A stretch of 64,000 bases of DNA from positions 7,339,750 to 7,403,749 of the forward strand of contig RPFO01000104.1 in NCBI GenBank assembly GCA_009746045.1, given 5' to 3'. A program made the translations under genes and the position numbers. The stretch comes from Mesostigma viride (lineage: Eukaryota; Streptophyta; Mesostigmatophyceae; Mesostigmatales; Mesostigmataceae). The notes beneath the pieces are model-generated. The model made no database searches. It was not told the origin of the DNA and worked only from the letters and a program-made list of their open reading frames with translations. Positions 1 to 9,511 of this stretch are shown here, piece by piece; position 1 is the first letter of the stretch, and the number at the start of each line of letters is the position of its first letter.

Positions 1-1360
1 CCGCCCCCTTCCAGTACACCGGCTGGCCCGCCTTGGTCTGCCGGAGCTGGAGGTAGGTCTGCCATAGCTCCCGTCGTCGTTGTTGCTGTGCCAGGGTCAA
101 GTCGTCGTCAAGGGTGAAGAGAGTCTTCTCGAGCCGCTTGCGGCGTCTGAGAAAAGAAATCTTGTCCGCCGGGGTCTTAAAGGTGAGAAGGAGCGGGGGC
201 GGCCCGGCCTTACCCCGCGCGCGGGGAAGGCGGTGGGCGGCCAGCTCGATCTCACCAGTAAGGCCCATGCGATCAAGGATTTCTCTCTCAAAAACACGCG
301 CAAGCTTCTCGGAATTCTCACCTTCCTCCATCTTGAGATTCTTGACAATGACGTTGAGGCTGCGCTTGGCGAGCTCGGCCTCCTCGCGGAGGTCAAGCGT
401 CTGCCGCTGGAGCTGGGCTGCGACGTCGGAGGTGGTGGAGGTGGTATGTTGCTTAAGCATGTCCGCCCAGGTCGTGATGGGAGGAGCATCGCCGGCCAGG
501 CCAGCCGAGGCGGGCTTGGCGGCAATGTCCTTCACTGCCTGGGCGGTGAGGCCTGCTGTGTTCTGCAAGACCTCGATGGCGATTGCATTATCCTTGAGGC
601 GCTGGTCGATGTCGCGGAGCTGGGCGGTGATGGAGTCGGTGGAGGCGGAGGGGGAGGGGGGTGGAGGCGAGGAGGGTGGCGGTGGCGGTGGGGATGGTGG
701 GAAGCTCAGCAGCCAGCGTGCCGCCAAGTGCCGCCACATCTGCGGCAAGAGGGGTCACGTGCTGCTCGAAAGCTTCCTTGAGGAGGGTGCGGATGGTGGC
801 TTCGGTGGGGAAGGTGGAGGGGGGCGGGGGGGAAGCCCAGAGCGCGGATTCGGAGCGTCCAGCAAGGGAGCAGAGGGCGAAGCGTTGAAGCTTGGGGCGA
901 CTCATGCGGTGGAGGATTGGGAGAGCCTCGGCGGGGTCGACAAGCTGGCCATTACCAGGCCAGCGGCCGCGGTTGTGGGACGTGAAGTGCACGCACAGGG
1001 TTAGAAGCGAGGCGTGATTGCCGGAAAACACGTCGTCCATTCAAAGGCGCCTATGCCTTGGCGCCAGTAGCTGGAGTCGTTGGCGTCAAAGGAGCGCTCT
1101 TCCCAGGGCGGCTCAGCAGAGCGACTGCGCTTGGGGTCAGGCGAGGCAGATGGCGAGGCAAGCCCGGGAGGCTGGGCGAGCACCAGTGCACGACTAGTGT
1201 CACCGTTGCCATCTGGGCCGGTGGGCGAAGCTGCAGCCGAAGCTGCAGACGTATTATCATTGCCGAGCGCAGCCGCCAGATTTGACCACATGGCATCATA
1301 AGATATCTGATTAGGCACCTTGGTGCCAAATTTGAGGCCAAACTGACCATTATTCTATCT
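1..1360 (-). mobile_element. ORF1-only retroposon, copy 1 (runs off the left edge)
   Basis: Minus-strand ORF1-like protein in pieces. An N-terminal segment (1318 to about 1030, starting MPNQISYDAMWSNLAAALG) is followed, across frame breaks, by a segment at 1040-590 and then the coiled-coil and RNA-binding part at 590-1. The last part is nearly identical to the better preserved copy at 5144-5962. The protein order is Ser/Ala/Pro-rich N-terminus, coiled coil, RRM-like core (NVIVKNLKMEEGENSEKLAR) and basic C-terminal domain, which matches L1 ORF1p-type proteins. The 3' end lies outside the window, so absence of ORF2 cannot be tested for this copy. At least two frameshifts make it a pseudogene. 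It abuts a LINE-C remnant at about 1380. Confidence 0.7.
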
Positions 1361-1379
1361 CCTGGTAATTTTCAGGGGA

Positions 1380-1956
1380 CAAAAATGGCTTTTCGGAATG
1401 ATGTGCCTTCCGCCTGGGGGCCGGGGGAGGCTTGCCCATGCACCGTGGGGGCTGGCGTCTTTGCCCGGACAAATTATGGTCTGCCAGAAGTCTGCCACAC
1501 GTACTCTTCTTGTCCTGCATAGCCGTCCAAGCAGGATAGGCTAGGGAGTGCGGTGTTCAAATTACTGGGCTGGCCGGGACCACTAGGTCGGCCAGCAACT
1601 GATCTGCCGGTCTACCGGGCGCCCTGCGCGCGGGGCTTGTCCTTGGCATGGGGCCAGGCTGGCCAGGTCATGCAGGATATGCCGCCCTGCCGCTGGCAAA
1701 GCCGCTGGGAGCCGGCCATACGCCCATACCAATATAAGGGCGGTGTCTACAGCTGACTGTTTCGAGCAAAATGTCCTACAAATGCTGTTCTTCTCTGCCT
1801 AATGTCATCCGAAATACGGGGCATACCCTTATACAAAAACTCTAGCGACCTATTCTGATCGACCTATGCGTGTATTCAAACCCTACGTTCAGGACCCGGT
1901 CGGAGCATCCTGTATATACTGAGCTGTTCAGCCGGGTGACAGTGACCAGCTTCAAG
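1380..1956 (-). mobile_element. LINE-C ORF2 C-terminal remnant
   Basis: About 460 bp here (1500-1956) is clearly homologous to 6665-7090. Read on the minus strand, the better copy gives the LINE ORF2 C-terminal signature (FVGHLARTSQVDT then PGRHILTWAGP). This copy has several stops. It ends abruptly at 1956, where the 3' end of a Penelope-like element begins, and at about 1380 next to the ORF1-only element. Pseudogene fragment. Confidence 0.6.
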
Positions 1957-3790
1957 GAGACAACCAGCGCAGGCCAGAAATCGGGAGAATCCGGACCATG
2001 GTAGCTCGAGCCTGCCGTTATCTTGTCCGCGTGTCCGAGTCGTTCAGGATGATGACTTCAGATGAATGGTGATGGAAATGTGTATCCTTGTGCATTGAAA
2101 TTATGGCTGGCTTACGTGAAGATCGAGCGACTAGATGACCTAGACGGTGGGGCCGGAAACAGCATGCTCAGTGATCAGGGCGTGTGTTTCGCCGCCTAAC
2201 TGGCTGGGAGTGTCTAGTGGTGAGCACCATGATTGCTGCGATCGCTCTCCCACCATTTACGAGGAAATACCCGCAAATGGAAAACCATGCACTGAAAAGG
2301 TCTAGCTAGTCAGTCATCACGTTTGCCATGCCATGATTCCAAACGTCCAATAACTACACACAGTGCAAAGGCAAAAAGCCGGAGGACAGCACTTTCAAAT
2401 GTGCGGCGGGAACCAAAAGCCTGCGTATGCCAGAAAACATTGTGTTGCTGCAGCGACGCGACGATGTGGACAACGAATCCAGTGCCAAGCTCGGAACGGC
2501 CGCTAAGGAGATCTGGCATCACAGGGTTCAGATGTGCGGAGATACTATGCGATCCAGCCGGTCCACGACCTAGCTGTTTGTAGAGCTTGTGCCAAGGGGC
2601 AGCACCGAACAGATGCATGTGGGTGACGTTGCAAAAAACACCGGACTTGACGGAGCATAATGTCTCGGTCATAGTCTTTGACCAACAAACGATGCAAGAG
2701 AACTTTCAACAAGAGTCGTGATGAAATCGACACGATAAGAACAAAGACGGGAAAAACGATGTAACTGACTAAGAACAACACCATATTTTGCTGTGTGGGA
2801 AAGGAGACTGTGAATATCGGGGTAACGAATAAAAGGAATTTGCTGGTATTTAGGATCCTTGCGCTTATCATAGACAGCCGTACGCCAGCCCTTCTTGTTA
2901 TGGGTAATGTTAAGATCGAGGTGATTGCAATGAGTATCCTGAGTCCGACGTGAGCTTTAATGTGAGGGACGCTTGCGGGTAGATGTCAGGCAGACCAGCG
3001 GTGATGTACAAATGGCTTGCGAAATCAGGGTTGTCGAAAGCAATGACATCATCAATGTATCGACATGTGTGGATAAAACGCCTGATCGATGAGAACATCA
3101 TCGTTTGAGGCAATGAGATTCTCCATGAATGCAAGCTCATAAGTGTATAGATAGAGGTTTGCAAGGAGCCCGGCACAGTTAGTGCCCATAGGGATCGATG
3201 CCGATAGCTTGTTGGTATACATTGCCCGCAAAACAAATGAAGCCGTGTCATCAACAAGATAAGAGATCCAATGAACAAGGTCAGCCTTCGTGATAATATT
3301 CTGATCATCCTCTTCGTGATAGTATAATTATAAGCATCCCGCACGATAGCACCTGCCGCAATCCCTGAGAGCCACGTTGCCGTGGGCTTGGTCTGAGAAA
3401 CACGCACGTGCAGGTGGTTGCGCCCGTGAGGCCTACGTGCATACAGACGAGTAAGGAGGCTATCTAAACGAGCTTTCAAATCGTGCAAATCTAGTGTGGT
3501 ATATAAAGTGGTGAAATCATAGGTGGCTATGGGCATAGGTATACGCTTCTCTGCTGCTGTCTTAGAACGGCCGCTAAGGGCGGCAAGGCGTAGGCGTACT
3601 TGGGCTGAGTCTATGACGATCCAACTACCAGCCCATTCATACCCGGCATTCGACAGCACCTCCACCCATAATGCATTCGGCTTCGGGGAGAAGAGCATTC
3701 AAAGCATGGCAGATGAGTTTCGAGAGAGGCATCAGTGGGGCTGAATGCGACGCAGCAATGCCGGTGCGCAAAGCAACAGGAGTTTTGTGC
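1957..3790 (-). mobile_element. Penelope-like element (PLE), 5'-truncated
   Basis: A reverse transcriptase coding region (3744 to about 2600) is followed by a 3' UTR that ends at 1957. The 3' UTR (about 445 bp) recurs on the plus strand at 20390-20845 and as short pieces elsewhere, always ending at the same terminus, GGTTGTCTCCTTG when read in the element's sense. The right end abuts a LINE-A tail fragment at about 3797. Assignment to PLE rests on the RT sequence (separate entry). I saw no GIY-YIG endonuclease; in this truncated copy an N-terminal one could be lost. I looked for a hammerhead ribozyme core and did not see one. Confidence 0.65.
2600..3744 (-). pseudogene. PLE-type reverse transcriptase fragment
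   Basis: The open stretch 3698-2910 reads through RT motif A (YDFTTLYTTLDLHDLKARL) and motif C (RYIDDVIAF, the YxDD catalytic box). After a frame change it continues as HLDLNITHNKKGW, VYDKR, IRYPD and SQLHRF, a series typical of Penelope-like RTs (fingers/palm/thumb). The N-terminus is missing and at least one frameshift lies near 2910-2940, so the copy is dead. Algal PLEs related to telomerase RT are established in the literature; clade assignment here is inference. Alternative: another telomerase-like RT lineage. The motif series excludes LINE ORF2 as seen in the neighbouring elements. Confidence 0.65.
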
Positions 3791-3796
3791 AGCTTA

Positions 3797-3882
3797 ATTA
3801 ATTAATTAATCCATCCATCTCCGTGACTCCCCAACGGAAGCACGAGTCTAATTAGTTAATTAATTAATTAATAGGAGGAGGT
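3797..3882 (+). mobile_element. LINE-A 3' tail fragment
   Basis: The short piece holds the LINE-A 3' hairpin (CTCCGTGACTCCCCAACGG then AAGCACGAG) preceded by CCATCCATC and followed by TTAATT repeats, as at the end of the LINE-A copy at 59857-60846. TTAATT repeats flank both sides, so the exact insertion ends are unclear. Confidence 0.6.
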
Positions 3883-3911
3883 GTCTACCTGGCCGGTTGG
3901 CCGGCAGTCCT

Positions 3912-4283
3912 ATTTAATTAAAATTAAATTAAATTATAACATGACTCCGTTGGGAGATCATGTAGCACGTATTCCCTTGCTGGATGGATGGAGGTGGGCG
4001 AAGCCGCGAAACCGAACGAAGCTAACTGTAAGCTAATCTAGAAAGCCCTACTTACTACTAACTACTCGACTACTCAGCAAAGCGCCAGTTTATGAGGGGG
4101 AGGGGGCTTGCCCACAGGGGCCGGCGTGTGAGCCTGGACTACAATCGTCTTCAGTCCACCTCTTCTTGTTCTGCATAGCAGTCCAAGCAAGAGAGAGGGA
4201 GTGAATGCGGTGTTCAAACGTAGCCAGTCCTATAAGCAAGAGAGAGGGAGTGAATGCGGTGTTCAAACGTAGCCAGTCCTAAG
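3912..4283 (-). mobile_element. LINE-C 3' end
   Basis: It contains the terminal hairpin (CTCCCAACGGAG in element sense), an AATTT-rich tail and about 300 bp of 3' UTR. A tandem duplication of about 48 bp lies at 4186-4282. The sequence up to 4150-4260 matches the ORF2/3' UTR boundary region of the LINE-C copy at 6655-6740. Confidence 0.6.
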
Positions 4284-4698
4284 CCCGCCCGCCATGTGCA
4301 CAGGGCCCACATCGGTAAATTGTATGCATGGCATTTTCGGCCAAGCGGTTCAACTGACAGTGCGGAAGCCGTGCCTGGAGCTGGATCTTATGGATGGACT
4401 GAGGATGAAATAAAATTAAATTAAATTATATCACGACTCCGTCAACGAAGATCATGTAGCACGTATTCCATTGCTGGTGGGTGGGGGCCGTTGAGCGGGG
4501 CCGCGAAAACTGAGCTAACTGATCTGATCTAGACTAATCTAACTAAGAACTAAATACTAGCGCTACCTCAGTATTCTACTCAGCAAAGCGCCCCTTCCTC
4601 CTGGGGGGGCAGGGCTTGCCCACAGGGGATTAATTAATTAATTAGACTCGTGCTCCCGTTGGGGAGTCACGGAGCATTAACCCCGATGGATGGATGGA

Positions 4699-5976
4699 TT
4701 AATTAATTAATTAATTATCAACATCACTCCGTTGGGAGTAGATGTAGCACATAGCCCTGAGAAGGGGCATATGGCTTTTAATACATTCTAGGCTACTTCA
4801 TGCAAGGGTGGGAATGTAAGCTACCCCTGCTCTAGGTGCACCAGGGCACCCGCACCCTCATGGTCTATCACGCTATGCCCGGGTAAGGGGGGAGCATGCC
4901 TGTGAGGGGGAAGATCATCATGGCTATACAAAAACTAGAGCGTGGCGTCTCAGCAGAGAGCAGCTCTCTGCATGGGCACAGCATTACTAAATAAAACTAG
5001 GCATCGTCTGGAGTGTGGCTCATCATAGGCACACATGTACATGATTACATAAAGCGCGTGGCTTAGCTGGAATAGGGCCTCTAGGAGGCGTACATGTACA
5101 TGGCCACGGTCTATCTATTCTACACTACTACTGCTGTATTCCCCTAAGCTGGGGCGTCTGGAGTCGCTGGGGCCGCGGGGGTCGCCTGCCAGGGCTTGTG
5201 GCCGACGTAGATGGCCGCCCCCTTCCAGTACACCGGCTGCCCCGCCTTGGTCTGCCGGAGCTGGAGGTAGGTCGGCCATAGCTCCCGTCGCCGTTGTTGC
5301 TGCGCCAGGGTCAAGTCGTCATCAAGGGTGAAGAGAGTCTTCTCGAGCCGCTTGCGGCGTCTGAGAAAAGAAATCTTGTCCGCCGGGGTCTTAAAGGTGA
5401 GAAGGAGCGGGGGCGGCCCTGCCTTACCCCGCGCGCGGGGAAGGCGGTGGGCGGCCAGCTCGATCTCACCAGTAAGGCCCATGCGATCAAGGATTTCTCT
5501 CTCAAAAGCACGCGCAAGCTTCTCGGAATTCTCACCTTCCTCCATCTTGAGATTCTTGACAATGACGTTGAGGCTGCGCTTGGCGAGCTCGGCCTCCTCG
5601 CGGAGGTCAAGCGTCTGCCGTTGAAGCTGGGCTGCGACGGCGGAGGTGGTGGAGGTGGTGTGTTGCTTAAGCATGTCCGCCCAGGTGGTGATGGGAGGAG
5701 CATCGCCGGTCAGGCCAGCCGGGGCGGGCTTGGCGGCAATGTCCTTCACTGCCTGGGCGGTGAGGCCTGCGGAGTTCTGCAGGACCTCGATAGCGATGGC
5801 ATTGTTCTTAAGACGCTGGTCGATGTCGAGGAGCTGGGCTTTGATGTCGGCGGTGGAGGTGGAGGTGGCAGTGGAGGTGGAGGCGAGGAGGGTGGAGGTG
5901 GAGGTGACGGTGGTGGAAATGTGAGGGAGCTCAGTAGCCAGCGTGCCGCCCATTGCCGCCACATCTGCGGCAAGGG
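4699..5976 (-). mobile_element. ORF1-only (HAL1-like) retroposon with 14-bp TSD
   Basis: A complete insertion unit is bounded by a perfect 14-bp duplication, GATGGATGGATGGA, at 4685-4698 and 5977-5990. Removing the unit and one repeat restores exactly the LINE-A sequence seen uninterrupted at 60765-60800. In element sense it contains a 5'-truncated ORF1 (5962-5144), about 400 bp of 3' UTR, a hairpin (CTCCCAACGGAG) and a TTAATT tail. No ORF2 is present. The 3' UTR recurs at 16770-17217 and 28973-29590, again directly after ORF1, so the ORF1-plus-tail arrangement is a family property and not a one-off deletion. Confidence 0.8.
5144..5962 (-). CDS. L1 ORF1p-like RNA-binding protein (retroposon ORF1, N-terminally truncated)
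   Basis: This open frame of 272 codons has Thr/Ser repeats at about residues 10-40. A coiled-coil-forming stretch follows at about 40-145 (QRLKNNAIAIEVLQ; LDLREEAELAKRSLN). An RRM-like core at about 130-200 begins NVIVKNLKMEEGE and ends LLLTFKTPADKISFLRRRKR. A basic C-terminal domain at about 210-260 contains LTLAQQQRRRELWPTYLQLR and YVG. This order is that of L1 ORF1p/transposase_22-type proteins, which trimerise and bind the element RNA. The start shown is the first ATG inside a 5'-truncated copy; the copy at 1-1360 shows that the family protein extends well beyond it. No ORF2 follows. The frame is intact, suggesting a recent insertion. There is no evidence that it is expressed. Confidence 0.65.
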   Translation of the reverse strand: MAAMGGTLATELPHISTTVTSTSTLLASTSTATSTSTADIKAQLLDIDQRLKNNAIAIEVLQNSAGLTAQAVKDIAAKPAPAGLTGDAPPITTWADMLKQHTTSTTSAVAAQLQRQTLDLREEAELAKRSLNVIVKNLKMEEGENSEKLARAFEREILDRMGLTGEIELAAHRLPRARGKAGPPPLLLTFKTPADKISFLRRRKRLEKTLFTLDDDLTLAQQQRRRELWPTYLQLRQTKAGQPVYWKGAAIYVGHKPWQATPAAPATPDAPA

Positions 5977-7300
5977 GATGGATGGATGGATGGGTGCAAA
6001 CAGTCCTACCAGTCTAATCTATCTACATCAGCTACCTACGACATCTATCTAACAGCATTCTACCTACAACATCTATCTAGACAGCCTAACGATGCCCTAG
6101 GGGAGCTGTCTGGCGTGCCTCCCACGGGTTTGCACACGCGGGCGCTTCCCCACAGGGGGGGGCTCGTTGTCCTCTATGACCTGGGCCCACTTGGCCTTGT
6201 CCATCATCTTCTTCCGAATCACGGAGAGGCCTAGGCCCCCCATGTCCTCTACTAGCAGTTCTTTGAAGGTGCGGGCCTTGCGGCGTCTAACATCAGGGGG
6301 CCCGGCCCACGCCAGGCCGGGTGCCGGCCAGGCTGAGCTGGTCGCAGTCCTGCGGGGGGGCCACGTGAGGTGTCTACCTGGTTGGTGCGAGCTAGGTGCC
6401 CTACTAGCTGCAGGCGCCGCTGCTTGATGGTGCTGGTGATATATGGCATGCCCTGGTACAGGTCCTCATTGCGGACATGAGCGGCATATCCCAGTACTCT
6501 GAAAATGGAACGCAGCATGTCAACTGGTGACCGCGCCGTCCAGCTTGCGGGCCAGGTCGGCGGTGAGGGTCCACGTCTCGGCCCCATACGTGAGAACAGG
6601 AAGGACGAGGACCTTGAACAGGTCCTGTTTCTCGATCTTGCCCAGGGGCTTGGCGTGCATGTGGGCCTGGACAATGGTCTGCCACCTCTTCTTGTCCTGA
6701 ATACCAGTCCAAGCAAGAGAGCGGGAGGAATTGCGGTGTTTAAACTGGGCTGCCGGACCACTACCTGTCGGCCAGCAACTGATCTGCATAGTTAATGGCA
6801 GGTCTACCAGCCCTGCAGAGCTTGTCCTTGGGGCCAGCCCAGGTCAGGATATGTCGCCCTGGTCAGCCAAGCCGCTGGGGGCCGGCCAGACCAAGGGCGG
6901 TGTCCACCTGACTGGTTCGAGCAAGATGTCCTACAAATGCTGTTCTACGCTGCCTTATCTAATCAGAAATGCGGGGCATGCATGTACCAAATTATACAAA
7001 GACTCGAACAACCTATGCGTGGAAAACCCAATGTACATTTAGGACCTGTTGGAGCATCCTGGTTGCGGTGCCGTTCAGCTAGGTGACCAGCTTGTCCTTG
7101 AGCGTCCATGCATGCATGCCTCGGCGCCGTATGTGAGCACCATGAGGACCAAGACCTTGAAGAGCATGCGCTTGCGGTCCTCGCCTAGGTCCTTCGAGTG
7201 CCAGTAGGTGTTGAGCGAGCGAAGCCTGGCCCAGGCCAGGCTGATGCGAGGAATGAGGATGGCGAGAATAAAGGGGGCTGGCAATGCGGTGGATCATGGA

Positions 7301-7783
7301 CAGGGCAGGGTGTCATTTTCAATATTAAAGGCTTGCATCGCTTCTTCTCACGCGCATTGTGAAATTTTGACATCCAGCGTGCAGTGTCGATTATCGGCAA
7401 TCTGGGAACGACCCCAGTTGTTTGACTGATGTGCTGAAGTGTAATGACACGCTGCAAACCCATGGCGTCAACATTAATACCGTGCATGTGTATAAGAAAT
7501 GGGTCTTTCCCCAGGCATGTGCATAAACCCTTGCCCTTTGTCTTCATCTCCTGTCAACGAAAAATTGAAACTTCCCTAACCGTAAACACAATTTTAAAAG
7601 GCTTCTCCGATCGGACTTATCCACAATCTTCTCCCTTCTAGCAACAATCCTTTAAATGGCACCCTCCTAATACCTAGTCGCTGTCGCCTTTGTCCGCTTC
7701 ACAATCCTCAGCTCAACCTCACTTCTGACAACCCTCCTGAAAAAGGAGGGGTTTGGGGGTGTTCCGGTCGTTCATAACACACC
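7301..7783. other. Spacer between repeats and the F-box/LRR gene
   Basis: No gene recognised. It should contain the 3' UTR of the minus-strand LRR gene. Short open frames here share no recognisable family. Confidence 0.4.
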
Positions 7784-9511
7784 TTACATGGAATCCCACA
7801 CTGCCGTGCACTTGTCGGTCTCCACCAGAGCATAGCCGGCAGAGGTCACTTCAGGGCACATCTGAATATCTATGTACCGCAAGGCCTTGCACCCTTTGGC
7901 GAGATGCTTCATGCCGCGGTCCGACACCTCGCAACCCGACAGGTATAATTGTTGCAACCTGGGGCATGCCCGGCCCAGCCCTGCCAGCGCCTTGTCGGTG
8001 ACTCTGTTCTCCGAGAAATCCAGGTACCGCAGCTGAGGTCCCCGCTCACTCACCAGCTTGAGCACATTACTATCCCCAAGGCTGTTGGGGGATGCCCGGA
8101 AAACCCGCAAACGAGTGCAGAAGCGGCCAACGGCGCCGATCGACCGATCGGTTCCGAAGTTCATCGATGGCATGCCCAGCTCCTCCAGTTTCGGGCACCC
8201 TTTGGCGACAGGCAAAAAGGTGCTCCCGTAAAGGTGGCAGTCCAGCATGTCCAGGTGCTCGAGCTCGTGACAGCTGGCAGCGATGGCAGGTACGCTGTCA
8301 TCCGCCACGCCCGTGTCGCTGACCACCAGCTTCCGCAGCTTCCGGCACTTCTCCGCCACCCAACAGACGCTGGCGTCCGTCACTTGCCGGCATCCTGCGA
8401 CGACCAGGCACTCCAGCTGCACGCAGTTCCTCGCCACCAGCGTGATGCTGGCGTCTGTCACCCCCTTACAGTTCTGCAGTTCGAGTCGCCGCAGCTGCGG
8501 GCAGTGGCGGGCGACCGCCGAGACGCCCTCATCAGTGACCGATGTGCTCCCGAGGCTCAAGCGGGAGAGCCCCGGGCAGCCCTGTGCCAGTGCGACCACC
8601 CCCTCATCCGCCACCCCCTCTTCCCATGCGACGAGCTGTCGCAGGTGCGGGCAGCCGGCAGCGATCTGCTTTATGCCGGCATTCGTGACATGATTGCACG
8701 ACCAGAGGTCGAGCAGCTCCAGCTGTGGGCAGTGCGCCGCCACTTGTCCAAGGGCTGCGTCGGTCACAGAAGGGACCCTCAGGCGGCGAAGATGACAGCA
8801 GCCTTGAGCAATGTGTGTTATACCTTCATCCGACATGCCGGTCTGGGTCGCGTCCAATGCTTCCAGCATCCGGCAGTGTGTGGCCACCGAAGCCATGCTG
8901 GCATCCTTCACCCGGTAGCAACAAGAGACCGCCAGGTGCAGCAGGTCTCGGCACGACTCCGCCAACACTTGAATGCTCTCGTCCCCGATGTCGCAGAACG
9001 ACACATCCACCGCTCGCAGGCCGGGGCAGGACCGCGCGATGGCCATCAAACCGGCATCCGTGACGTCCTCACATCCCGCCAGGTTCAGGGACTCAAGTCG
9101 CGCGAACCGGCGGGCGACGTCTTCCAGGGACACCACTCCTCTCACGAGCTTCACAACCGGAAACTTGTTCATGTCGATGGGCCACGTGAGGGACCAGCCG
9201 TCCCTCTTCCTCTCCTGCCAGGGCTTGTCGTGATCCGCCCGCGACGCCACGCTTAGGAGCTGCAGCTTTGGGCACTTGCTCAGCAGCCAGGACAGGCCGG
9301 TGGTGCCAGGTGTGCAGCCTTCTGCCGCGACATCTTCGCCAAACAGCTCGGTCAATGCTGCAAGGGATGCATCGGCCACAGCTAAAAATATGCGGCAGGT
9401 CCGCCGCAGCCGCACGCGGTCGGGGACGGGGAGCGACGACATCACCTGGGCGCCCACCCCAGGGACGGCCATCACCTGCTCCAGGGTCAACTGGGATGGT
9501 CGGGCAAGCAT
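7784..9511 (-). CDS. F-box/leucine-rich repeat protein (FBXL/AMN1-type cysteine-containing LRRs)
   Basis: One exon of 575 codons. The N-terminus (about residues 20-55) looks like a divergent F-box (LPVPDRVRLRRTCRIFLAVA), which in this family binds SKP1 in an SCF ubiquitin ligase. From about residue 130 to the end there are roughly 15 consecutive LRRs of the CC type with the repeating pattern C-x-x-L-x-x-L-x-L-x-x-C-x-x-[IV]-[TS]-D. Examples are LESLNLAGCEDVTDAGLMAI and LRRLELQNCKGVTDASITLV. They would form a substrate-binding solenoid. The frame is uninterrupted and ends with TAA; the ATG at 9511 is the first in frame and sits just before the F-box-like segment. No signal peptide or membrane segment, so probably cytosolic or nuclear. 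It is divergent from the PPR gene across a spacer of about 1.35 kb. Target unknown. A plain LRR protein without F-box function is possible because the F-box match is weak. Confidence 0.85.
   Translation of the reverse strand: MLARPSQLTLEQVMAVPGVGAQVMSSLPVPDRVRLRRTCRIFLAVADASLAALTELFGEDVAAEGCTPGTTGLSWLLSKCPKLQLLSVASRADHDKPWQERKRDGWSLTWPIDMNKFPVVKLVRGVVSLEDVARRFARLESLNLAGCEDVTDAGLMAIARSCPGLRAVDVSFCDIGDESIQVLAESCRDLLHLAVSCCYRVKDASMASVATHCRMLEALDATQTGMSDEGITHIAQGCCHLRRLRVPSVTDAALGQVAAHCPQLELLDLWSCNHVTNAGIKQIAAGCPHLRQLVAWEEGVADEGVVALAQGCPGLSRLSLGSTSVTDEGVSAVARHCPQLRRLELQNCKGVTDASITLVARNCVQLECLVVAGCRQVTDASVCWVAEKCRKLRKLVVSDTGVADDSVPAIAASCHELEHLDMLDCHLYGSTFLPVAKGCPKLEELGMPSMNFGTDRSIGAVGRFCTRLRVFRASPNSLGDSNVLKLVSERGPQLRYLDFSENRVTDKALAGLGRACPRLQQLYLSGCEVSDRGMKHLAKGCKALRYIDIQMCPEVTSAGYALVETDKCTAVWDSM

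Larger units (their letters stand above)
4630..6644 (-). mobile_element. LINE-A copy nested in LINE-C, itself split
   Basis: The 3' tail (TTAATT)n and hairpin lie at 4630-4680 and the element continues to 4698. It is then interrupted by an ORF1-only element and resumes at 5977 with the sequence expected from the intact copy at 60765-60800. ORF2 C-terminal coding runs from about 6644 to 6140: KPLGKIEKQDLFKVLVLPV, YGAETWTLTADLARKLDGA, NEDLYQGMPY, LVGHLARTNQVDT. One frame change occurs at about 6530 and others follow. 5'-truncated; an AGGGG motif repeated at both ends is a short possible TSD. Confidence 0.7.
4405..7300 (-). mobile_element. LINE-C copy, split by a LINE-A insertion
   Basis: The left part, 4405-4629, is the LINE-C tail, hairpin and 3' UTR up to the motif cccacagggg. 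The right part, about 6645-7300, resumes in the same 3' UTR motif and continues into ORF2. On the minus strand the ORF2 part reads RISLAWARLRSLNTYWHSK, then FKVLVLMVLTYGAEA, then FVGHLARTSQVDT, with stops and frameshifts. The YGAE(T)W block and GHLART block mark the region after the RT domain in LINE ORF2. The intervening 2 kb is a LINE-A copy. Confidence 0.6.

Noticed and set aside
1957..3790. Hammerhead ribozyme in the PLE
   Set aside because: Expected in many PLEs, but I found no CTGANGA...GAAA core in either strand of the 3' UTR copies by eye.
7949..9256. Plus-strand ORF of 435 codons opposite the LRR gene
   Set aside because: Antisense shadow of a GC-rich coding exon; no recognisable domain, while the minus strand has regular LRRs.
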